Part shown: piece by piece, positions 46,701 through 57,528 of the stretch | How positions within the stretch are numbered: position 1 is the stretch's first letter | Layout of the letters: every line of letters begins with the position of its first letter | Source of the DNA: Desulfobulbaceae bacterium BRH_c16a | Lineage (GTDB): Bacteria > Desulfobacterota > Desulfobulbia > Desulfobulbales > Desulfocapsaceae | Length of the DNA: 64,000 nt | Reading direction: 5' to 3' | NCBI GenBank assembly: GCA_000961725.1 | Contig: LADS01000071.1 | Location: 1-64,000 of the forward strand | Position numbers and translations under genes: made by a program | The notes under the pieces: generated by a model | Seen by the model: the letters and a program-made list of their open reading frames with translations, nothing else | Told to the model about the DNA's origin: nothing | Databases searched by the model: none

Positions 46701-49700
46701 TCTGACCGACCATGCCGCTGTGCCAACAGGAAGCGAACGGTTTTTCTCCGAGACTCCCTGGCGTCTTGAAACTCCCGCCCTGGCTTATCGTCCGCCTGGT
46801 GTAACAGGTCCTGTGAATGAACTCCCCGCACAAAGCCATGGCTATGTCACCTTTGGCACACTCACTCGGGCTATACGCATCAACCACCGGACTATTCGAG
46901 TTTGGTCGGAGATCCTGAAAAAATGCGAAGGCTCCCGTCTTATCATCAATAGCGGCAGCTTCAGGGAACCGGCCATGCAACTGGCCCTGGCCGATCGGTT
47001 TATGAAACAAGGAGTTGAACGGGATAGACTCGATATCGGTTGTGAAAGTCCACCATGGGATCTCCTGAGAAATACCGATATCTGTCTTGATTGCTTTCCC
47101 CATAATTCCGGCACTACTCTGGTTGAGAGTCTCTATATGGGAGTCCCTTTCATCACCTTGGCCGATCGCCCCAGTGTCGGCAGGTTGGGAAGCTCAATAC
47201 TGAAAGGTATTGGTCATCCCGAATGGATAGCCGAAACGGAAAATGAGTATATCCGGAAGGCTGTATCGCTCGCATCAGACTTTACAAAACTAGCCTCAGT
47301 CCGCCTGTATTTGCGCGAGGAAATGGCAAAAAGTCCCCTCATGGATGAAGTGGGTTTTGCTAGAAAAGTGGAAGGAGCCTACCGAGAGATGTTCAACAAG
47401 TGGCGGACTTCACAGCAGATGGAAGCGAGTCCTCGCGTCATTCGACAATCCAAGAAAAACTCAAAGAAAAAGCGGGCAAGCGATTCGTACGGGAAAGGAC
47501 CTCATGCTCAAGAGATCAACCGGCTCACTCAATTGTTCAACAATGGGAAATATGCCGAAGCAACGGAACTTGCAATATCATTGACCACCAGGTTCCCGCA
47601 TCACGGTTTCGGTTGGAAAGTGCTGGGACCGCTTCTTCACCAGCAGGGATTGGCCGAAGATGCCATCCAGGCCATGAAACAAGCTGCACTCTATATGCCT
47701 GACGATCCCGAAACGCACTTCAATCTCGCTATTGCTCTGCAGCAGGCTCGGCTTTTGGGAGAAGCCGAATACAGCTATCGCAGGACCCTGCATCTCAACC
47801 AGGATCATTTCCAGGCACATTACAATCTCGGCAACATCCTTAGAGATAATGGCAAGCCGGCAGAAGCTGAGAACTGCTATAATCGAGCCTTGGCTCTAAA
47901 ACCAGATTATTTTGAAGTGCTCTGCAATCTGGGAAATATTTTGAAAGCACAAGGAAGACTCAGCGAATCCGCTGCCGGCTATCGGTCAGCTTTAACAATC
48001 AGGCCTGATTCTGAAGAGATATATAATAACCTCAGCCTGGTCCTTAAGGAACAAGGACTGCTTGCCGGTGTCGACCAGACTCTTCTGGCCGAGGCTGAAT
48101 TTGCATGCAAACAGGCCCTGAAACTGAAACAAAATTTCCCGGAGGCCCTTAATAACTTAGGGATCATTTACCAGGCACAAGGCAATTTTTCAGAAGCGGA
48201 AACCTGCTACCGACAAGCCATAGAATTCCAGCCGAGGTATTCTATTGCATATTACAACTTGGGACTCATTCTTCAAAAACAAGGCCGACTTGACGAGGCA
48301 GAACTCATCTGTTATCAAGCACTGAAAGTCGATCCTAACAATGCCCAGATATATAAGAACCTTGGGAGTATTCAAAGCTATCAAGGTCGCCTTGATGAAG
48401 CGGAAAGCAACCTGCATCGCTCGCTGGAAATTAATCCCGATTACACTGTGGCACATAGCACTCTGCTCTTTCTTCTGAATTACCACCCTGATAAGAGCGG
48501 CGAGGAAATTTTTGAAGAATATAAGAACTTCAACGCCCGATTCGCTTGCCCACTGCAAAGGGAATGGCAGCCACATACCAACAATTATAAGATAAATCGC
48601 CGGTTAAAGGTAGGCTATGTTTCTCGACACTTCAGCGCACATTCGATGCGCCATTTCCTTGAACCTTTGCTGGCCCACCATGACCAAAACGTGGTGGAAA
48701 TCTATGCCTATGCTGACATGTACCAACAAGAGGGCAAAATTGCCGACCGGTACAAGTCCTATGTCGATAACTGGATCAACATCAAGGGCTTAAATGATGC
48801 TGATCTAGCGAAGCGCATTCGTGCCGACGGTATCGATATCCTGGTGGATCTGGCAGGACATACCGGCGGAAATCGTTTGGGAGTATTTGCCCGTAAACCT
48901 GCGCCGGTGTCATTACACTGGCTCGATTTTGGCTATACTACCGGCTTGACAGCAATTGATTATTATCTCACTGATACTGCGACTGTTCCCCTCGGCAGCG
49001 AGGGATTATTTGCAGAAACTCCCTGGAGAATAGAAACCCCCTGTTTAGTATATCGCCCTGCCGAAGGAATGGGCGAAGTCAGTTCCCTGCCTGCAACAGC
49101 CCGTGGATATGTCACCTTCGGTACACTGACCCGGGCAGTTCGCATCAATCATCGGACGATTCGGGTTTGGTCGGAAATCCTGAAACGAGTTGAAGGCTCG
49201 CATCTGGTAATCGACAGTCGCAATTTCCAGGATGCAACCATGCAGGAGGAAATGGCAGACAAGTTTATCGCACATGGAATCGACCGTGAGCGCCTGGAGA
49301 TAGGTTGTCACAGTCCACCATGGGATGTGCTGAGGGGGCTGGACGTCGGCCTCGACTGCTTTCCCCATAACTCGGGCACCACCCTTTTTGAGACCCTGTA
49401 CATGGGCGTGCCATTTATTACCCTGGCCGACCGCCCGAGTGTCGGACGTCTCGGTTGTTCGATTCTTGAAGGACTGGGGCATCCCGAGTGGATTGCGCAC
49501 ACCGAGGAAGAGTATGTGGAACTGGCGGTCGCGCTGGCGGCAGATCTGCACAACCTTGGGATATTGCGTGCCGGCCTACGGGCAGAGATTGAAAAGAGTC
49601 CTCTGATGGATGAACCGAACTTTGCCCGTAAAGTGGAGTCAGCGTACAAAGAGATGTTTGCAAAATGGTGCGAAAGTCAAAAATTTTTACAAACACAAAA

Positions 49701-52700
49701 CGATAGCGAAATTCAATCAGCTTTATCGGCCCCGGTCGACCAAAATCTACAGGAGACTGAAGTCCTTAATCAGTCGAATCCAGTAACCGACTCGCAACCT
49801 GAAGAAAGTTACCGTCTGGGTTGCATGGCAATGGAAAGGCACCAACCATCTGCCGCCCTGCCTTACTTTGAGACGGCACTTGATATCAGGCCTGATCATG
49901 GGCCCTACTGGCTTGCATATATCGATGCCCTGGACAAAGCTGGTCAGCCGGAACACGCTCGACAAATCCTGGAAATGGCGATTGAAGCCGGTTTAGACGG
50001 CGAGGTGGCTCAGGAGTTGAAAGTTCGTTTGACATCTTCATCACAAAATCCTCGTGCTGAGTCTTTGGAATCACAACACACTACAGAAACCCAACGAGAC
50101 GCATCGACACTGCAGCATAATGCTGTTCAATCCTCACCATCACCGACCACGGATGAGACAAAAAGACTTATTTCTCTATTTCATCAGGGAAAATATGCAG
50201 AATGTGAAGAACTTGCCAGATCCATAACCAAAATTTACCCCGAAAACGGTTTTGCCTGGAAAGCCCTGGGAACCACTCTTAAGCTGAGAGGTTTGCTGGA
50301 CGAGGCCGTATTCGCATTACAGCAGGCCTTGGCGTTGTCGCAGAAAGATACTGAAACCCACCATAATCTTGGCGACATCTTCTTTACACAAGGCCGGTTT
50401 ATTGAAGCTGAGAATATCTATCAATGTTCCCTACAACATAATCCGGGTATAGCGGAATCCCATTATGCTTTAGCAAACACTCTTGTTGAGCTTGGTAATC
50501 TGGAAGAAGCCGAAGGCAATTACAGAAAAGCCTTGGAATTGAAACCCGATTATGCCGAGGCTTTGAGCAATCTCGGCAATACCCTGCAAAGACAAGGTAA
50601 ACTTCTCGAATCTGAAATGAGTTATCTGCACGCTTTAGCAATCAAGCCTGATTTTGCCGAAGCATATTTTAATTTCGGCAATCTTCTTAGAGAACAGAAT
50701 CGTTTTTCGGAATCGCAGGAACTGTATCAAAAGGCACTTGAGCTTAGAGGAAATTATTACAAGGCCTGCAGCAATCTTGGAATTTGCCTCCAAATGCAGG
50801 GACAACTCAGAGAAGCAGAAAACAATTATCAAAAAGCGATCGGGATTAACCCGCAATTCGTTGAAGCGCATATCAATTTGGGGGCCTGTCTCAAGGAGCA
50901 GGGCCGATATCGAGAAGCAGAAAAATGTTATAGGGATGCGCTGGCCATTTCTCCTGATTATGCGCTCTGTTACAGCAACTTGGGAGCCGTAATTAAAGAA
51001 CATGGCCTGCTTACCGAAGCCGAGAAATGCCTGCGCCGCGCATTGGAACTCGAACCGGACTATACCGAAGCACACAGTAACCTGCTCTTTCTGCTCAATT
51101 ACCATCCTGACATGAGTGCTGAAAGTATTTTCGAAGAGTACAGAAACTTTAACACTCGATTTTGCCTCCCTCTGCAAAAAGAATGGACCTCTCATACCAA
51201 CAGCCGCCAGAGTAACCGTCGATTGAAGATTGGCTATGTATCGTCTCAATTCCGCCTGCACTCGATACGACATTTTCTTGAACCACTGCTGGCCCACCAT
51301 GATAAACAACAGGTTGAGATTTTTGCCTATTCGGATGTTGGCAAAGAAGACACAGTCACTCAACGATACAAAAGCTATGTTGATCACTGGGTCATCACTG
51401 TCGGCCTCAATGATGCTACCCTGGCTGAACGAATCCGCACCGACGGTATTGATATTCTGGTAGATTTGGCAGGACATACGGCTCACAACCGTCTTCGGAT
51501 GTTCGCTCTAAAACCTGCCCCTGTTTCCCTGCACTGGCTTGATTACGGATATACCACAGGTCTTACGGCAATAGATTATTACTTAACTGACCAGGCAACC
51601 ATCCCAGAAGGCAACGATGGTCTTTTATCAGAAACCCCTTGGCGGCTGGAAACGCCCTGTCTGGCCTACCGACCGGCAGAAGGCATGGGTGAAGTCACCT
51701 CCCTTCCGGCGATAGGCCGCGGGCACATCACGTTCGGCACACTAACCAGGGCAGTCCGTATCAACCACCGTACAATCCGAGTCTGGTCGGAGATACTGAA
51801 ACGGGTCGAAAATTCTCGTCTAGTCATCGACAGCAGCAATTTCAAGGACGTCGCGATGCAGGAGGAATTGGCAGAAAGGTTTTTAAGCCACGGTATCAGC
51901 CGAGAAAGGCTGGAAATCGGTTTCCATAGTCCACCATGGGATGTGCTCCGCAACTTGGATATCAGTCTTGATTGTTTTCCCCATAACTCCGGCACCACCC
52001 TCTTTGAAACGCTGTATATGGGCGTACCTTTCATTACCCTGGCTGACCGGCCAAGTGTCGGACGCCTCGGTTGTTCAATTCTTGAGGGACTGGGGCATGC
52101 GGAGTGGACAGCTTATACAGAAGAGGAATATGTTGAACTTGCGGTTGCCCTTGCATCGGATTTGCCCAAACTCGCAGATATCAGAAATGGCCTTCGTCAC
52201 GAGATGAAAATGAGTCCCTTGATGGATGAACCGGCTTTTTCCCGCAAAGTTGAAGCGGCCTACAGAGAAATGTTTATGAAGTGGTGTGAAAACGAGCAAT
52301 CGGGATCGTCAATGCAAGAGAACGGTAAAGTCACCACGACATCTCTTCAAACAGTCCTACACCAAGCTGAGATCCTTTACAATGCAGGACAACTCCAAGA
52401 AGCCAGAGCCGTTTTCCTATCAATTCTCGAAACCGATCCGCAACATTCTGAAGCGAATTATTCTTTGGGCTGTATTGAGGTGGCACTCCAGCAACCATCC
52501 GCAGCACTGCCTTTTTTTGTAGCAGCGGTCGATGCACGGCCTGAACACGGTCCCTACTGGCTGGCATATATTGATGCACTCGACAAGGACGGTCAGTCCG
52601 AATCGGCACACCAGCTCCTGGATATGGCAATTCAGGCTGGATTGGACGGAGAGGAAGTGACAGCGTTGCAAGACCGTTTTACATCAAAGCCTATAGAACC

Positions 52701-55146
52701 ATCTGTCGAAAAAACAAGAAATTCAAGGACGGTCAAATCACTCAAAAAGAGGAAATCGAAACAGAACAAAAAAACCGCCAGCCCTCATCCCGATGAGACA
52801 AACAGGCTGGTGTCCCTCTTCCAACAAGGAAACCTTATTGAAGCTGACACAATTGCCCGATCGCTGATTGAACGCTATCCTAGAAACAATTTCGCCTGGA
52901 AAGTCATTGGCGCCATTCGCAGACAACAGGGAGCATTCGAAGAAGCACTATCCGCAATGAAGACGGCTGTAACATTCACACCGGAAGATTATATCTGCCT
53001 GAGAAATATCGCCGTTATGCTCTGCGATTTAAAAAGATATGTTGAAGCCGAAAAATATTGTCGCAGGTCCTTGAGAATTAAACCTGATTACGCAGATGCT
53101 CACAATACGCTGAGCATCGCTTTCAGGTCGCAAAAAAAACTCCCTGAAGCCGAAAGCAGTTGCCGAAAAGCGATGAAATTGAAACCTGCTTCCGCGGAGA
53201 TCTTCGTCAACCTCGGCCTGGTCCTCAATGAAACGAAAAAATATTCTGAAGCAGAAAAATACTATCACAAAGCCCTGGACCTAAACCCTGCGTTCGCTGA
53301 AGCCTATTGCGGCCTCGGCATCACACTCCAGGCAACAAACAGGATGCTGGAAGCGGAAGCAGCCTGCCGTCAAGCGCTTGCATTGAAACCGGATTATGCT
53401 GCAGCATACAATTCTCTGGGCGGCATACTCAACGAACAGGAAAGGTATGACGAGGCGGAAACTTTCTACCTGCGTGCTTTAGCTCTCAATCCTTCATATA
53501 CCGAAGCGTTACATAATCTTGGGAAAACCCACTTCAACAAAGGGCAACTTTCAGAAGCCGAGTCATGCTACAGGCAGGTTCTGGAAACCGAGACCAACAA
53601 TGCAGAAACATACTATAATTTAGGGAACGTGCTTGCAGATCAAGGTCGACACAAAGAGGCAGAAACCAACTTCCGGACGGCTCTGAAGATCAGACCCGAT
53701 TATCCCGAGGCCTATATTAATCTGGGCAACACCTTTCGGAAGCAAGGCTGGATTATCGAAGCTGAAAAGACCTACAGAAATGTTCTGCAGATGCATCCGG
53801 AATATGAGAAGGCTTTTAACAATCTGGGTAACATTCTTCAGGAACAGGGACGTCTTTCAGAGGCAGAAGATATTTTTCGGACTGTCCTGGACTTGAAACC
53901 GGATTTTGCAGGTGCTTACGGCAACCTCTTATTTCTTCTGAATTATCATCCCGATAAAAGCGGTGTAGAGATATTCCGGGAATATGTAAACTTTGAAGAA
54001 AAGTTCGGCCAGCCACTTCGTACAGAGTGGAAATGGCATGCCAACAATCGGATAATAAACCGTCGCCTGAAAATCGGGTATGTCTCACCCCAATTTTGCC
54101 AGCACCCGGTCTGCAATTTTCTTGAACCGCTATTGGCGTGCCACAATAAAGATCTCGTCGAACTCTACGCCTATGCGGAAATCTCTAAAGAAGATTCAGC
54201 CACTGAACGATATAAATCGTATATGGAGCATTGGATTCCTACAAAGGGTATGACAGATGCAGATATGGCAGCACGCATCCGGGCCGATCGCATTGATATT
54301 TTGGTTGATCTTGCTGGACATACCAGCCTGAACCGACTCTTGGTGTTTGCCCGCAAACCGGCACCGGTATCCCTCCATTGGCTGGATTTCGGCTACACAA
54401 CAGGATTGACGGCGATAGATTATTATCTTTCAGATAATGCAAGTGTCCCCACAGGAAGCGAAGGGCTTTTTTCAGAGACTCCTTGGAAAATCGAAACCCC
54501 GTGTCTGGTCTACAGGCCATCGGAGGGAATGGGCGAAGTGAACACCTTGCCGGCCATTGAGCGAGGCTACATCACCTTCGGCTCATTGAGTCGTGCCGTT
54601 CGAATTAATTATCGGACTATCCGGGCATGGGCAGAGATACTCAAACGGGTTGAAGGATCTCATCTTGTAATAAATAGCGGTAATTTCAAGGATCCTGTCA
54701 TGCAGGATAAGTTGGCGGAAAAATTTAGCGCCCATGGTATCGAAAGCGAGCGTCTGGAAATCGGCAGCAACAGCCCTCCATGGGATGTGCTGAGGGGGCT
54801 GGATATCGGTCTTGACTGCTTTCCCCATAACTCTGGCACAACATTGTTTGAAACACTCTATATGGGGATACCCTTTGTTACACTCGCCGGTCGGGCAAGT
54901 GTTGGCCGGCTTGGTTGTTCGGTACTTGAAGGACTTGGGCATCCGGAGTTGATCGCTGAATCGGAAGAAGACTATGTAGAACGGGTGGTAGCCCTTGCTT
55001 TCGATCTGCCAAGACTTGCGACTCTTCGTGCCGGTCTGCGGCAGGAGATGAAAATGAGCCCATTAATGAATGAACCTGCCTTTGCCTGCAAAGTTGAGGT
55101 GGCGTATAGAGAAATGTTTGCGAAATGGTCTGAGGAACAACAATGA
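43738..55146 (+). CDS. giant five-module TPR-GT41 (OGT/SPINDLY-like) glycosyltransferase
   Basis: A 3,802-residue cytoplasmic protein (over 400 kDa) in one uninterrupted frame. Five units each consist of an array of 34-residue TPRs followed by a GT41-type catalytic domain of about 360 residues: about 296-653, 866-1222, 1620-1978, 2493-2850 and 3441-3802. TPR counts are about 7, 4, 9, 9 and 11. Each catalytic domain has the [10 protein letters not shown] motif, KPAPxSLHWLDxGYTTGL, [18 protein letters not shown] and [13 protein letters not shown]. The Lys that contacts nucleotide diphosphate in OGT is Arg in all five. Modules 2-3 and 4-5 are joined by Lys-rich linkers. ATG 43738 is preferred over TTG 43735. 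The likely role is flagellin Ser/Thr O-glycosylation, inferred from its position between two flagellin genes and from overlap with CDP-sugar genes. Confidence 0.85.
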   Translation: MINTPTPAQTLVDNLVFFYSQGKTNDCENLARSILANFPHHGFTWKVLGALLFQQERLDEAVSAMRKSVHFLPNDHDAINNLGLSLKNKGLLTESESTLRLALTIKKDFAEAHNNLGVTLMAQGRLADSEECFRQALHLMPEYTEAYCNLGINLKDQGRFAESEENFQHALKLRPSYAEAFNNLGNVLHGTGRLSEAEDFLRKALELKPDFAIAYNNLGNVLHCQGHLEESEHCYHKALYLKPDYSEAYDGLLFVSNYHPDKTDQEIFQLYQGYDERFGRPHCIHPVAHANSRDCNRRLKVAYVSPAFYSHPVAHFLEPLLTHHDNTRFEVYAYAEISREDHITGSYKQHVHHWVPTVGLSDDQLAERIRSDEIDILVDLAGHTGRNRLGVFARKPAPVSLHWLDFGYTTGLSAIDYYLTDLSSAPIGSENLFSEQVWRLPRPAFAYRPATGMGHISPLPAAQRGYTTFGTLTRAIRINHRTIRVWSEILRRVEGSRLVIDSGNFKDPAIQQTLKEKFAAQGIESSRLSIGYHSPPWDVLRDIDIGLDCFPHNSGTTLFESLYMGIPFITLANRPGVGRLGCSVLEGAGHPEWIANSENEYIEKALSLASNLPALASIRASLRQEMQDCPLMDEDGFTRNIEKAYQSMFKQWCHNSIPVPEGTDNPSLIDRKPSRAIDDSIALYNLGVDLQRQERIAEAKISYIQAINISHNFIEAYNNLGVIKQQEGKFSEAEASFLQAIEIKPDYADAYYNLANTYKLQQKLFDAEEKYRKVIELVSDNANAHYNLGYILQEQGRLHEAEICLRNALKLSPDHIKAFSTLLFALNYHPDKNSEEIFKAYQEFNVRFCQPYHETWLSHTNSLGENRRLKIGYVASDYRKHPARYFLEPLLAHHDKRSVETYAYVELSSEDAATDLFHGYVEHWVPTAGLTDDQISEHIRNDAIDILVDLAGHTAGNRLGVFARKPAPISLHWLDFGYTTGLTAIDYYLTDHAAVPTGSERFFSETPWRLETPALAYRPPGVTGPVNELPAQSHGYVTFGTLTRAIRINHRTIRVWSEILKKCEGSRLIINSGSFREPAMQLALADRFMKQGVERDRLDIGCESPPWDLLRNTDICLDCFPHNSGTTLVESLYMGVPFITLADRPSVGRLGSSILKGIGHPEWIAETENEYIRKAVSLASDFTKLASVRLYLREEMAKSPLMDEVGFARKVEGAYREMFNKWRTSQQMEASPRVIRQSKKNSKKKRASDSYGKGPHAQEINRLTQLFNNGKYAEATELAISLTTRFPHHGFGWKVLGPLLHQQGLAEDAIQAMKQAALYMPDDPETHFNLAIALQQARLLGEAEYSYRRTLHLNQDHFQAHYNLGNILRDNGKPAEAENCYNRALALKPDYFEVLCNLGNILKAQGRLSESAAGYRSALTIRPDSEEIYNNLSLVLKEQGLLAGVDQTLLAEAEFACKQALKLKQNFPEALNNLGIIYQAQGNFSEAETCYRQAIEFQPRYSIAYYNLGLILQKQGRLDEAELICYQALKVDPNNAQIYKNLGSIQSYQGRLDEAESNLHRSLEINPDYTVAHSTLLFLLNYHPDKSGEEIFEEYKNFNARFACPLQREWQPHTNNYKINRRLKVGYVSRHFSAHSMRHFLEPLLAHHDQNVVEIYAYADMYQQEGKIADRYKSYVDNWINIKGLNDADLAKRIRADGIDILVDLAGHTGGNRLGVFARKPAPVSLHWLDFGYTTGLTAIDYYLTDTATVPLGSEGLFAETPWRIETPCLVYRPAEGMGEVSSLPATARGYVTFGTLTRAVRINHRTIRVWSEILKRVEGSHLVIDSRNFQDATMQEEMADKFIAHGIDRERLEIGCHSPPWDVLRGLDVGLDCFPHNSGTTLFETLYMGVPFITLADRPSVGRLGCSILEGLGHPEWIAHTEEEYVELAVALAADLHNLGILRAGLRAEIEKSPLMDEPNFARKVESAYKEMFAKWCESQKFLQTQNDSEIQSALSAPVDQNLQETEVLNQSNPVTDSQPEESYRLGCMAMERHQPSAALPYFETALDIRPDHGPYWLAYIDALDKAGQPEHARQILEMAIEAGLDGEVAQELKVRLTSSSQNPRAESLESQHTTETQRDASTLQHNAVQSSPSPTTDETKRLISLFHQGKYAECEELARSITKIYPENGFAWKALGTTLKLRGLLDEAVFALQQALALSQKDTETHHNLGDIFFTQGRFIEAENIYQCSLQHNPGIAESHYALANTLVELGNLEEAEGNYRKALELKPDYAEALSNLGNTLQRQGKLLESEMSYLHALAIKPDFAEAYFNFGNLLREQNRFSESQELYQKALELRGNYYKACSNLGICLQMQGQLREAENNYQKAIGINPQFVEAHINLGACLKEQGRYREAEKCYRDALAISPDYALCYSNLGAVIKEHGLLTEAEKCLRRALELEPDYTEAHSNLLFLLNYHPDMSAESIFEEYRNFNTRFCLPLQKEWTSHTNSRQSNRRLKIGYVSSQFRLHSIRHFLEPLLAHHDKQQVEIFAYSDVGKEDTVTQRYKSYVDHWVITVGLNDATLAERIRTDGIDILVDLAGHTAHNRLRMFALKPAPVSLHWLDYGYTTGLTAIDYYLTDQATIPEGNDGLLSETPWRLETPCLAYRPAEGMGEVTSLPAIGRGHITFGTLTRAVRINHRTIRVWSEILKRVENSRLVIDSSNFKDVAMQEELAERFLSHGISRERLEIGFHSPPWDVLRNLDISLDCFPHNSGTTLFETLYMGVPFITLADRPSVGRLGCSILEGLGHAEWTAYTEEEYVELAVALASDLPKLADIRNGLRHEMKMSPLMDEPAFSRKVEAAYREMFMKWCENEQSGSSMQENGKVTTTSLQTVLHQAEILYNAGQLQEARAVFLSILETDPQHSEANYSLGCIEVALQQPSAALPFFVAAVDARPEHGPYWLAYIDALDKDGQSESAHQLLDMAIQAGLDGEEVTALQDRFTSKPIEPSVEKTRNSRTVKSLKKRKSKQNKKTASPHPDETNRLVSLFQQGNLIEADTIARSLIERYPRNNFAWKVIGAIRRQQGAFEEALSAMKTAVTFTPEDYICLRNIAVMLCDLKRYVEAEKYCRRSLRIKPDYADAHNTLSIAFRSQKKLPEAESSCRKAMKLKPASAEIFVNLGLVLNETKKYSEAEKYYHKALDLNPAFAEAYCGLGITLQATNRMLEAEAACRQALALKPDYAAAYNSLGGILNEQERYDEAETFYLRALALNPSYTEALHNLGKTHFNKGQLSEAESCYRQVLETETNNAETYYNLGNVLADQGRHKEAETNFRTALKIRPDYPEAYINLGNTFRKQGWIIEAEKTYRNVLQMHPEYEKAFNNLGNILQEQGRLSEAEDIFRTVLDLKPDFAGAYGNLLFLLNYHPDKSGVEIFREYVNFEEKFGQPLRTEWKWHANNRIINRRLKIGYVSPQFCQHPVCNFLEPLLACHNKDLVELYAYAEISKEDSATERYKSYMEHWIPTKGMTDADMAARIRADRIDILVDLAGHTSLNRLLVFARKPAPVSLHWLDFGYTTGLTAIDYYLSDNASVPTGSEGLFSETPWKIETPCLVYRPSEGMGEVNTLPAIERGYITFGSLSRAVRINYRTIRAWAEILKRVEGSHLVINSGNFKDPVMQDKLAEKFSAHGIESERLEIGSNSPPWDVLRGLDIGLDCFPHNSGTTLFETLYMGIPFVTLAGRASVGRLGCSVLEGLGHPELIAESEEDYVERVVALAFDLPRLATLRAGLRQEMKMSPLMNEPAFACKVEVAYREMFAKWSEEQQ
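44623..45696 (+). other. GT41 catalytic domain 1 of the giant transferase
   Basis: About residues 296-653, from [10 protein letters not shown] to MFKQWC. It has HPVAH (both His of the HPxxH motif), [11 protein letters not shown] and [18 protein letters not shown]. It is preceded by about seven TPRs. By motif content it appears catalytically complete apart from the family-wide Lys-to-Arg change. Confidence 0.8.
46333..47403 (+). other. GT41 catalytic domain 2 of the giant transferase
   Basis: About residues 866-1222, from [10 protein letters not shown] to MFNKW. The HPxxH motif reads HPARY, so the second His is lost. [11 protein letters not shown] and [18 protein letters not shown] are kept, and the strand after it reads GRLGSS instead of GRLGCS. 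It has only about four TPRs, the shortest array of the five. Confidence 0.8.
48595..49671 (+). other. GT41 catalytic domain 3 of the giant transferase
   Basis: About residues 1620-1978, from [10 protein letters not shown] to MFAKWC. The motif is HSMRH: both His are kept and Pro is replaced by Ser. [11 protein letters not shown] and [18 protein letters not shown] are intact. It is preceded by about nine TPRs, one of which has a small insertion ([15 protein letters not shown]). Confidence 0.8.
51214..52287 (+). other. GT41 catalytic domain 4 of the giant transferase
   Basis: About residues 2493-2850, from [10 protein letters not shown] to MFMKWC. The motif is [20 protein letters not shown] and [18 protein letters not shown] are present, and [11 protein letters not shown] replaces [11 protein letters not shown]. 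It is very close to domain 3, with the longest shared motif runs of any pair. It is preceded by about nine TPRs and a [15 protein letters not shown] linker segment. Confidence 0.8.
54058..55143 (+). other. GT41 catalytic domain 5 of the giant transferase
   Basis: About residues 3441-3802, the C-terminus of the protein. The motif is HPVCN, so the second His is lost, and [13 protein letters not shown] and [12 protein letters not shown] replace the common [13 protein letters not shown] and [23 protein letters not shown] and [18 protein letters not shown] are kept. It is preceded by about eleven TPRs, the longest array. Confidence 0.8.
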
Positions 55147-55913
55147 AGGCAGTTATTCTTGCAGGTGGTCTGGGAACCCGGATCAGTGAGGAAACCCATC
55201 TTAAACCCAAACCTATGATCGAGATCGGCGGTAAGCCCATCCTCTGGCATATCATGAAGATGTACTCGGCACACGGAGTAAATGATTTTGTCATTTGCTG
55301 TGGATATAAGGGGTACATCATCAAGGAATATTTCGCTAATTACTTCCTCCATATGTCCGATGTCACATTTGATATGGCTAATAATATCATGGAAGTGCAT
55401 CAACGTCATGCGGAACCGTGGCGGGTAACTCTGGTCGACACCGGCGAGGATACCATGACCGGCGGCAGGTTGAAACGGGTGGCTGAGTATATAAAGGATG
55501 AAGAATCCTTCTGTTTTACCTACGGTGACGGGGTGGCGGATGTCGACATTTCCGCAACGATAACCTTTCATAAATCACATCGGAAGCTGGCGACTGTAAC
55601 GGCCGTCCAACCCCCAGGAAGATACGGGGCGCTCTCCTGCGATGGAGATGCAGTGCTTGGCTTTACTGAAAAGCCTCGTGGTGACGGCGGGCTTATCAAT
55701 GGCGGATTTTTTGTCCTTTCCCCCGGCTGTCTCGACAGAATCGCCGGCGATCCAATCAGTTGGGAACTTGAACCTCTGGCAGATCTTGCCGCAGATGGCC
55801 AGCTAATGGCATTTGAACACAAAGGTTTCTGGCAACCAATGGATACGTTGCGCGAGAAGAATCTGCTGGAAGACTTGTGGCATTCTGGTAAAGCCCCATG
55901 GAAGGTGTGGTGA
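55143..55913 (+). CDS. rfbF: glucose-1-phosphate cytidylyltransferase
   Basis: A 256-residue nucleotidyltransferase that makes CDP-glucose from glucose-1-phosphate and CTP. The signature [20 protein letters not shown] and the following [23 protein letters not shown] and [14 protein letters not shown] fit RfbF. The ATG overlaps the giant-transferase stop (ATGA), so the two are translationally coupled. It is the first step of the CDP-deoxysugar branch. Confidence 0.92.
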   Translation: MKAVILAGGLGTRISEETHLKPKPMIEIGGKPILWHIMKMYSAHGVNDFVICCGYKGYIIKEYFANYFLHMSDVTFDMANNIMEVHQRHAEPWRVTLVDTGEDTMTGGRLKRVAEYIKDEESFCFTYGDGVADVDISATITFHKSHRKLATVTAVQPPGRYGALSCDGDAVLGFTEKPRGDGGLINGGFFVLSPGCLDRIAGDPISWELEPLADLAADGQLMAFEHKGFWQPMDTLREKNLLEDLWHSGKAPWKVW

Positions 55914-56971
55914 TGTTGCCCTCTCCGCAGTTTTGGCAGAACAAGCGAGTACTGCTAACCGGACATACCGGATTCAAAGGGAGCTGGCTGGCCTTGTGGC
56001 TTTTTCGATTGGGCGCGAAAGTTACCGGTATTTCTCTGCCACCAAGCACTCTTCCCAATTTGTTTTCGTTGGCTGGAATAGCTGATGTGACTGACAGTCG
56101 TTCAGGCGATATCCGAGATGCGGAAAACCTTGCGGATCTTGTGCGCCTGGTTTCTCCGGAAATCGTCCTGCATCTCGCAGCCCAGCCACTGGTCCGCACC
56201 AGTTATCGTCAACCTTTGGAAACCTTCGCTACCAATGTCATGGGCACTGCCCATCTGTTGGAATCGTTGCGGGGCCTCGACTCCGTTAAAGTTGCAATGC
56301 TTGTCACCACCGATAAGGTATACAAGAATCAGGAATGGCACTATCCATACCGGGAGACTGACGCTTTGGGAGGCCATGACCCATACAGTGCCAGCAAGGC
56401 CGCTTCAGAAATTGTAGTGACAAGCTATCGCGATGCTTTCCTCACCCATCAGGGGCTAGCCGTGGCCACAGCACGGGCCGGGAATGTTATCGGCGGCGGA
56501 GACTGGTCGGAAGACCGTCTGATTCCTGATGCCATCCGCGCATGGGAATCCGGAAAGCCTCTGGAGATTCGTCGGCCTCAGGCTATTCGCCCCTGGCAGC
56601 ACGTCCTCGAACCTCTGGCCGGCTATCTATTGCTGGCAGAGAAACTCTGGCACAGGCCGGATCTTGCCGGGGCCTATAATTTTGGTCCGGATACAGGCTC
56701 CGTAGCAACGGTCCGTGAGGTTGTCGAACATGCAAACAAAAGCTACGGTCGTGGCCATGTAATCTGGGGCGACGGCAGTGGCGGTCCGCATGAGGCCGGC
56801 TGGCTGGCTCTCGAAATTGCCAAAGCCAAGGTGGTCCTCGGAATCGAACCAAGGTGGCTGCTGCCCGAATCGATTGAGCGTACGATGAAGTGGTACTGTC
56901 GATTGACCGCGGGAGCTGACGCCCGTGAGCTCTGTTTCCGCGAGATCGACGAGTTTGAGGTTATATCATGA
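55913..56971 (+). CDS. rfbG: CDP-glucose 4,6-dehydratase
   Basis: A 352-residue extended SDR that turns CDP-glucose into CDP-4-keto-6-deoxyglucose. The NAD-binding motif is LLTGHTGFKGSWLALWLF, and the active site has TTDKVYKN and DPYSASKAASE (YxxxK). RAGNVIGGGDW and RPWQHVLEPLAGYL are typical. ATG 55913 overlaps the rfbF stop (TGATG); a second in-frame ATG lies 15 bases upstream. Confidence 0.92.
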   Translation: MLPSPQFWQNKRVLLTGHTGFKGSWLALWLFRLGAKVTGISLPPSTLPNLFSLAGIADVTDSRSGDIRDAENLADLVRLVSPEIVLHLAAQPLVRTSYRQPLETFATNVMGTAHLLESLRGLDSVKVAMLVTTDKVYKNQEWHYPYRETDALGGHDPYSASKAASEIVVTSYRDAFLTHQGLAVATARAGNVIGGGDWSEDRLIPDAIRAWESGKPLEIRRPQAIRPWQHVLEPLAGYLLLAEKLWHRPDLAGAYNFGPDTGSVATVREVVEHANKSYGRGHVIWGDGSGGPHEAGWLALEIAKAKVVLGIEPRWLLPESIERTMKWYCRLTAGADARELCFREIDEFEVIS

Positions 56972-57528
56972 ATCGATTTAAAATCTCTAAAACTCCTCTC
57001 TATGGTCTGAAGCTTATCGAACGGCAACGTTTGATTGATACCAGAGGGTTCTTGAGCCGGTTATTCTGTGCGGAAGAATTTGCCGCCTTCGACTGGACAA
57101 AACCTATAGTCCAGATAAATCAGACATCCACCACTCGCCAAGGCACGATACGAGGTATGCATTTTCAATGTCCACCCCATTCCGAAATGAAGCTGGTCAG
57201 TTGTCTGCAAGGAGAAGTGTGGGATGTGGTTGTTGATATCAGATCGACTTCACCTACCTTTTTACACTGGCATGGAGTACGCCTGTCCGCGGAAAACTGT
57301 CTGGCCCTGCTGATACCTGAAGGTTTTGCTCATGGGTTTCAAGCGCTTTCCAATGATATCGAACTGCTGTATTGCCATTCGACCGCGTATGTTGCCGGGG
57401 CTGAAGGAGGTTTGAACCCACAGGATCCCAAGCTGGGAATTGTCTGGCCACTTCCTGTAACGGAAATTTCCGCAAGGGATATGTCACACCCGCTTGTTCA
57501 AAACGGCTTTAAAGGAGTCCGCCCATGA
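56968..57528 (+). CDS. RfbC-family 4-keto-6-deoxyhexose 3,5-epimerase
   Basis: A 186-residue cupin of the dTDP-4-dehydrorhamnose 3,5-epimerase family. The catalytic His lies in IRGMHFQCPPHSEMKLVSC, and LIPEGFAHGFQALSNDIELL is the second family block. Because it is embedded between a CDP-glucose dehydratase and a C-methyltransferase, its substrate is more likely a CDP-4-keto sugar than dTDP-4-keto-rhamnose. It overlaps both neighbours by 4 bases (ATGA). Confidence 0.88.
   Translation: MNRFKISKTPLYGLKLIERQRLIDTRGFLSRLFCAEEFAAFDWTKPIVQINQTSTTRQGTIRGMHFQCPPHSEMKLVSCLQGEVWDVVVDIRSTSPTFLHWHGVRLSAENCLALLIPEGFAHGFQALSNDIELLYCHSTAYVAGAEGGLNPQDPKLGIVWPLPVTEISARDMSHPLVQNGFKGVRP

Noticed and set aside
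43738-55146. Five separate glycosyltransferase genes or an assembly artefact
   Set aside because: The reading frame is continuous, each linker has a different sequence and length, and the catalytic domains differ at many positions, so it does not look like copied reads. Still worth confirming with long reads.
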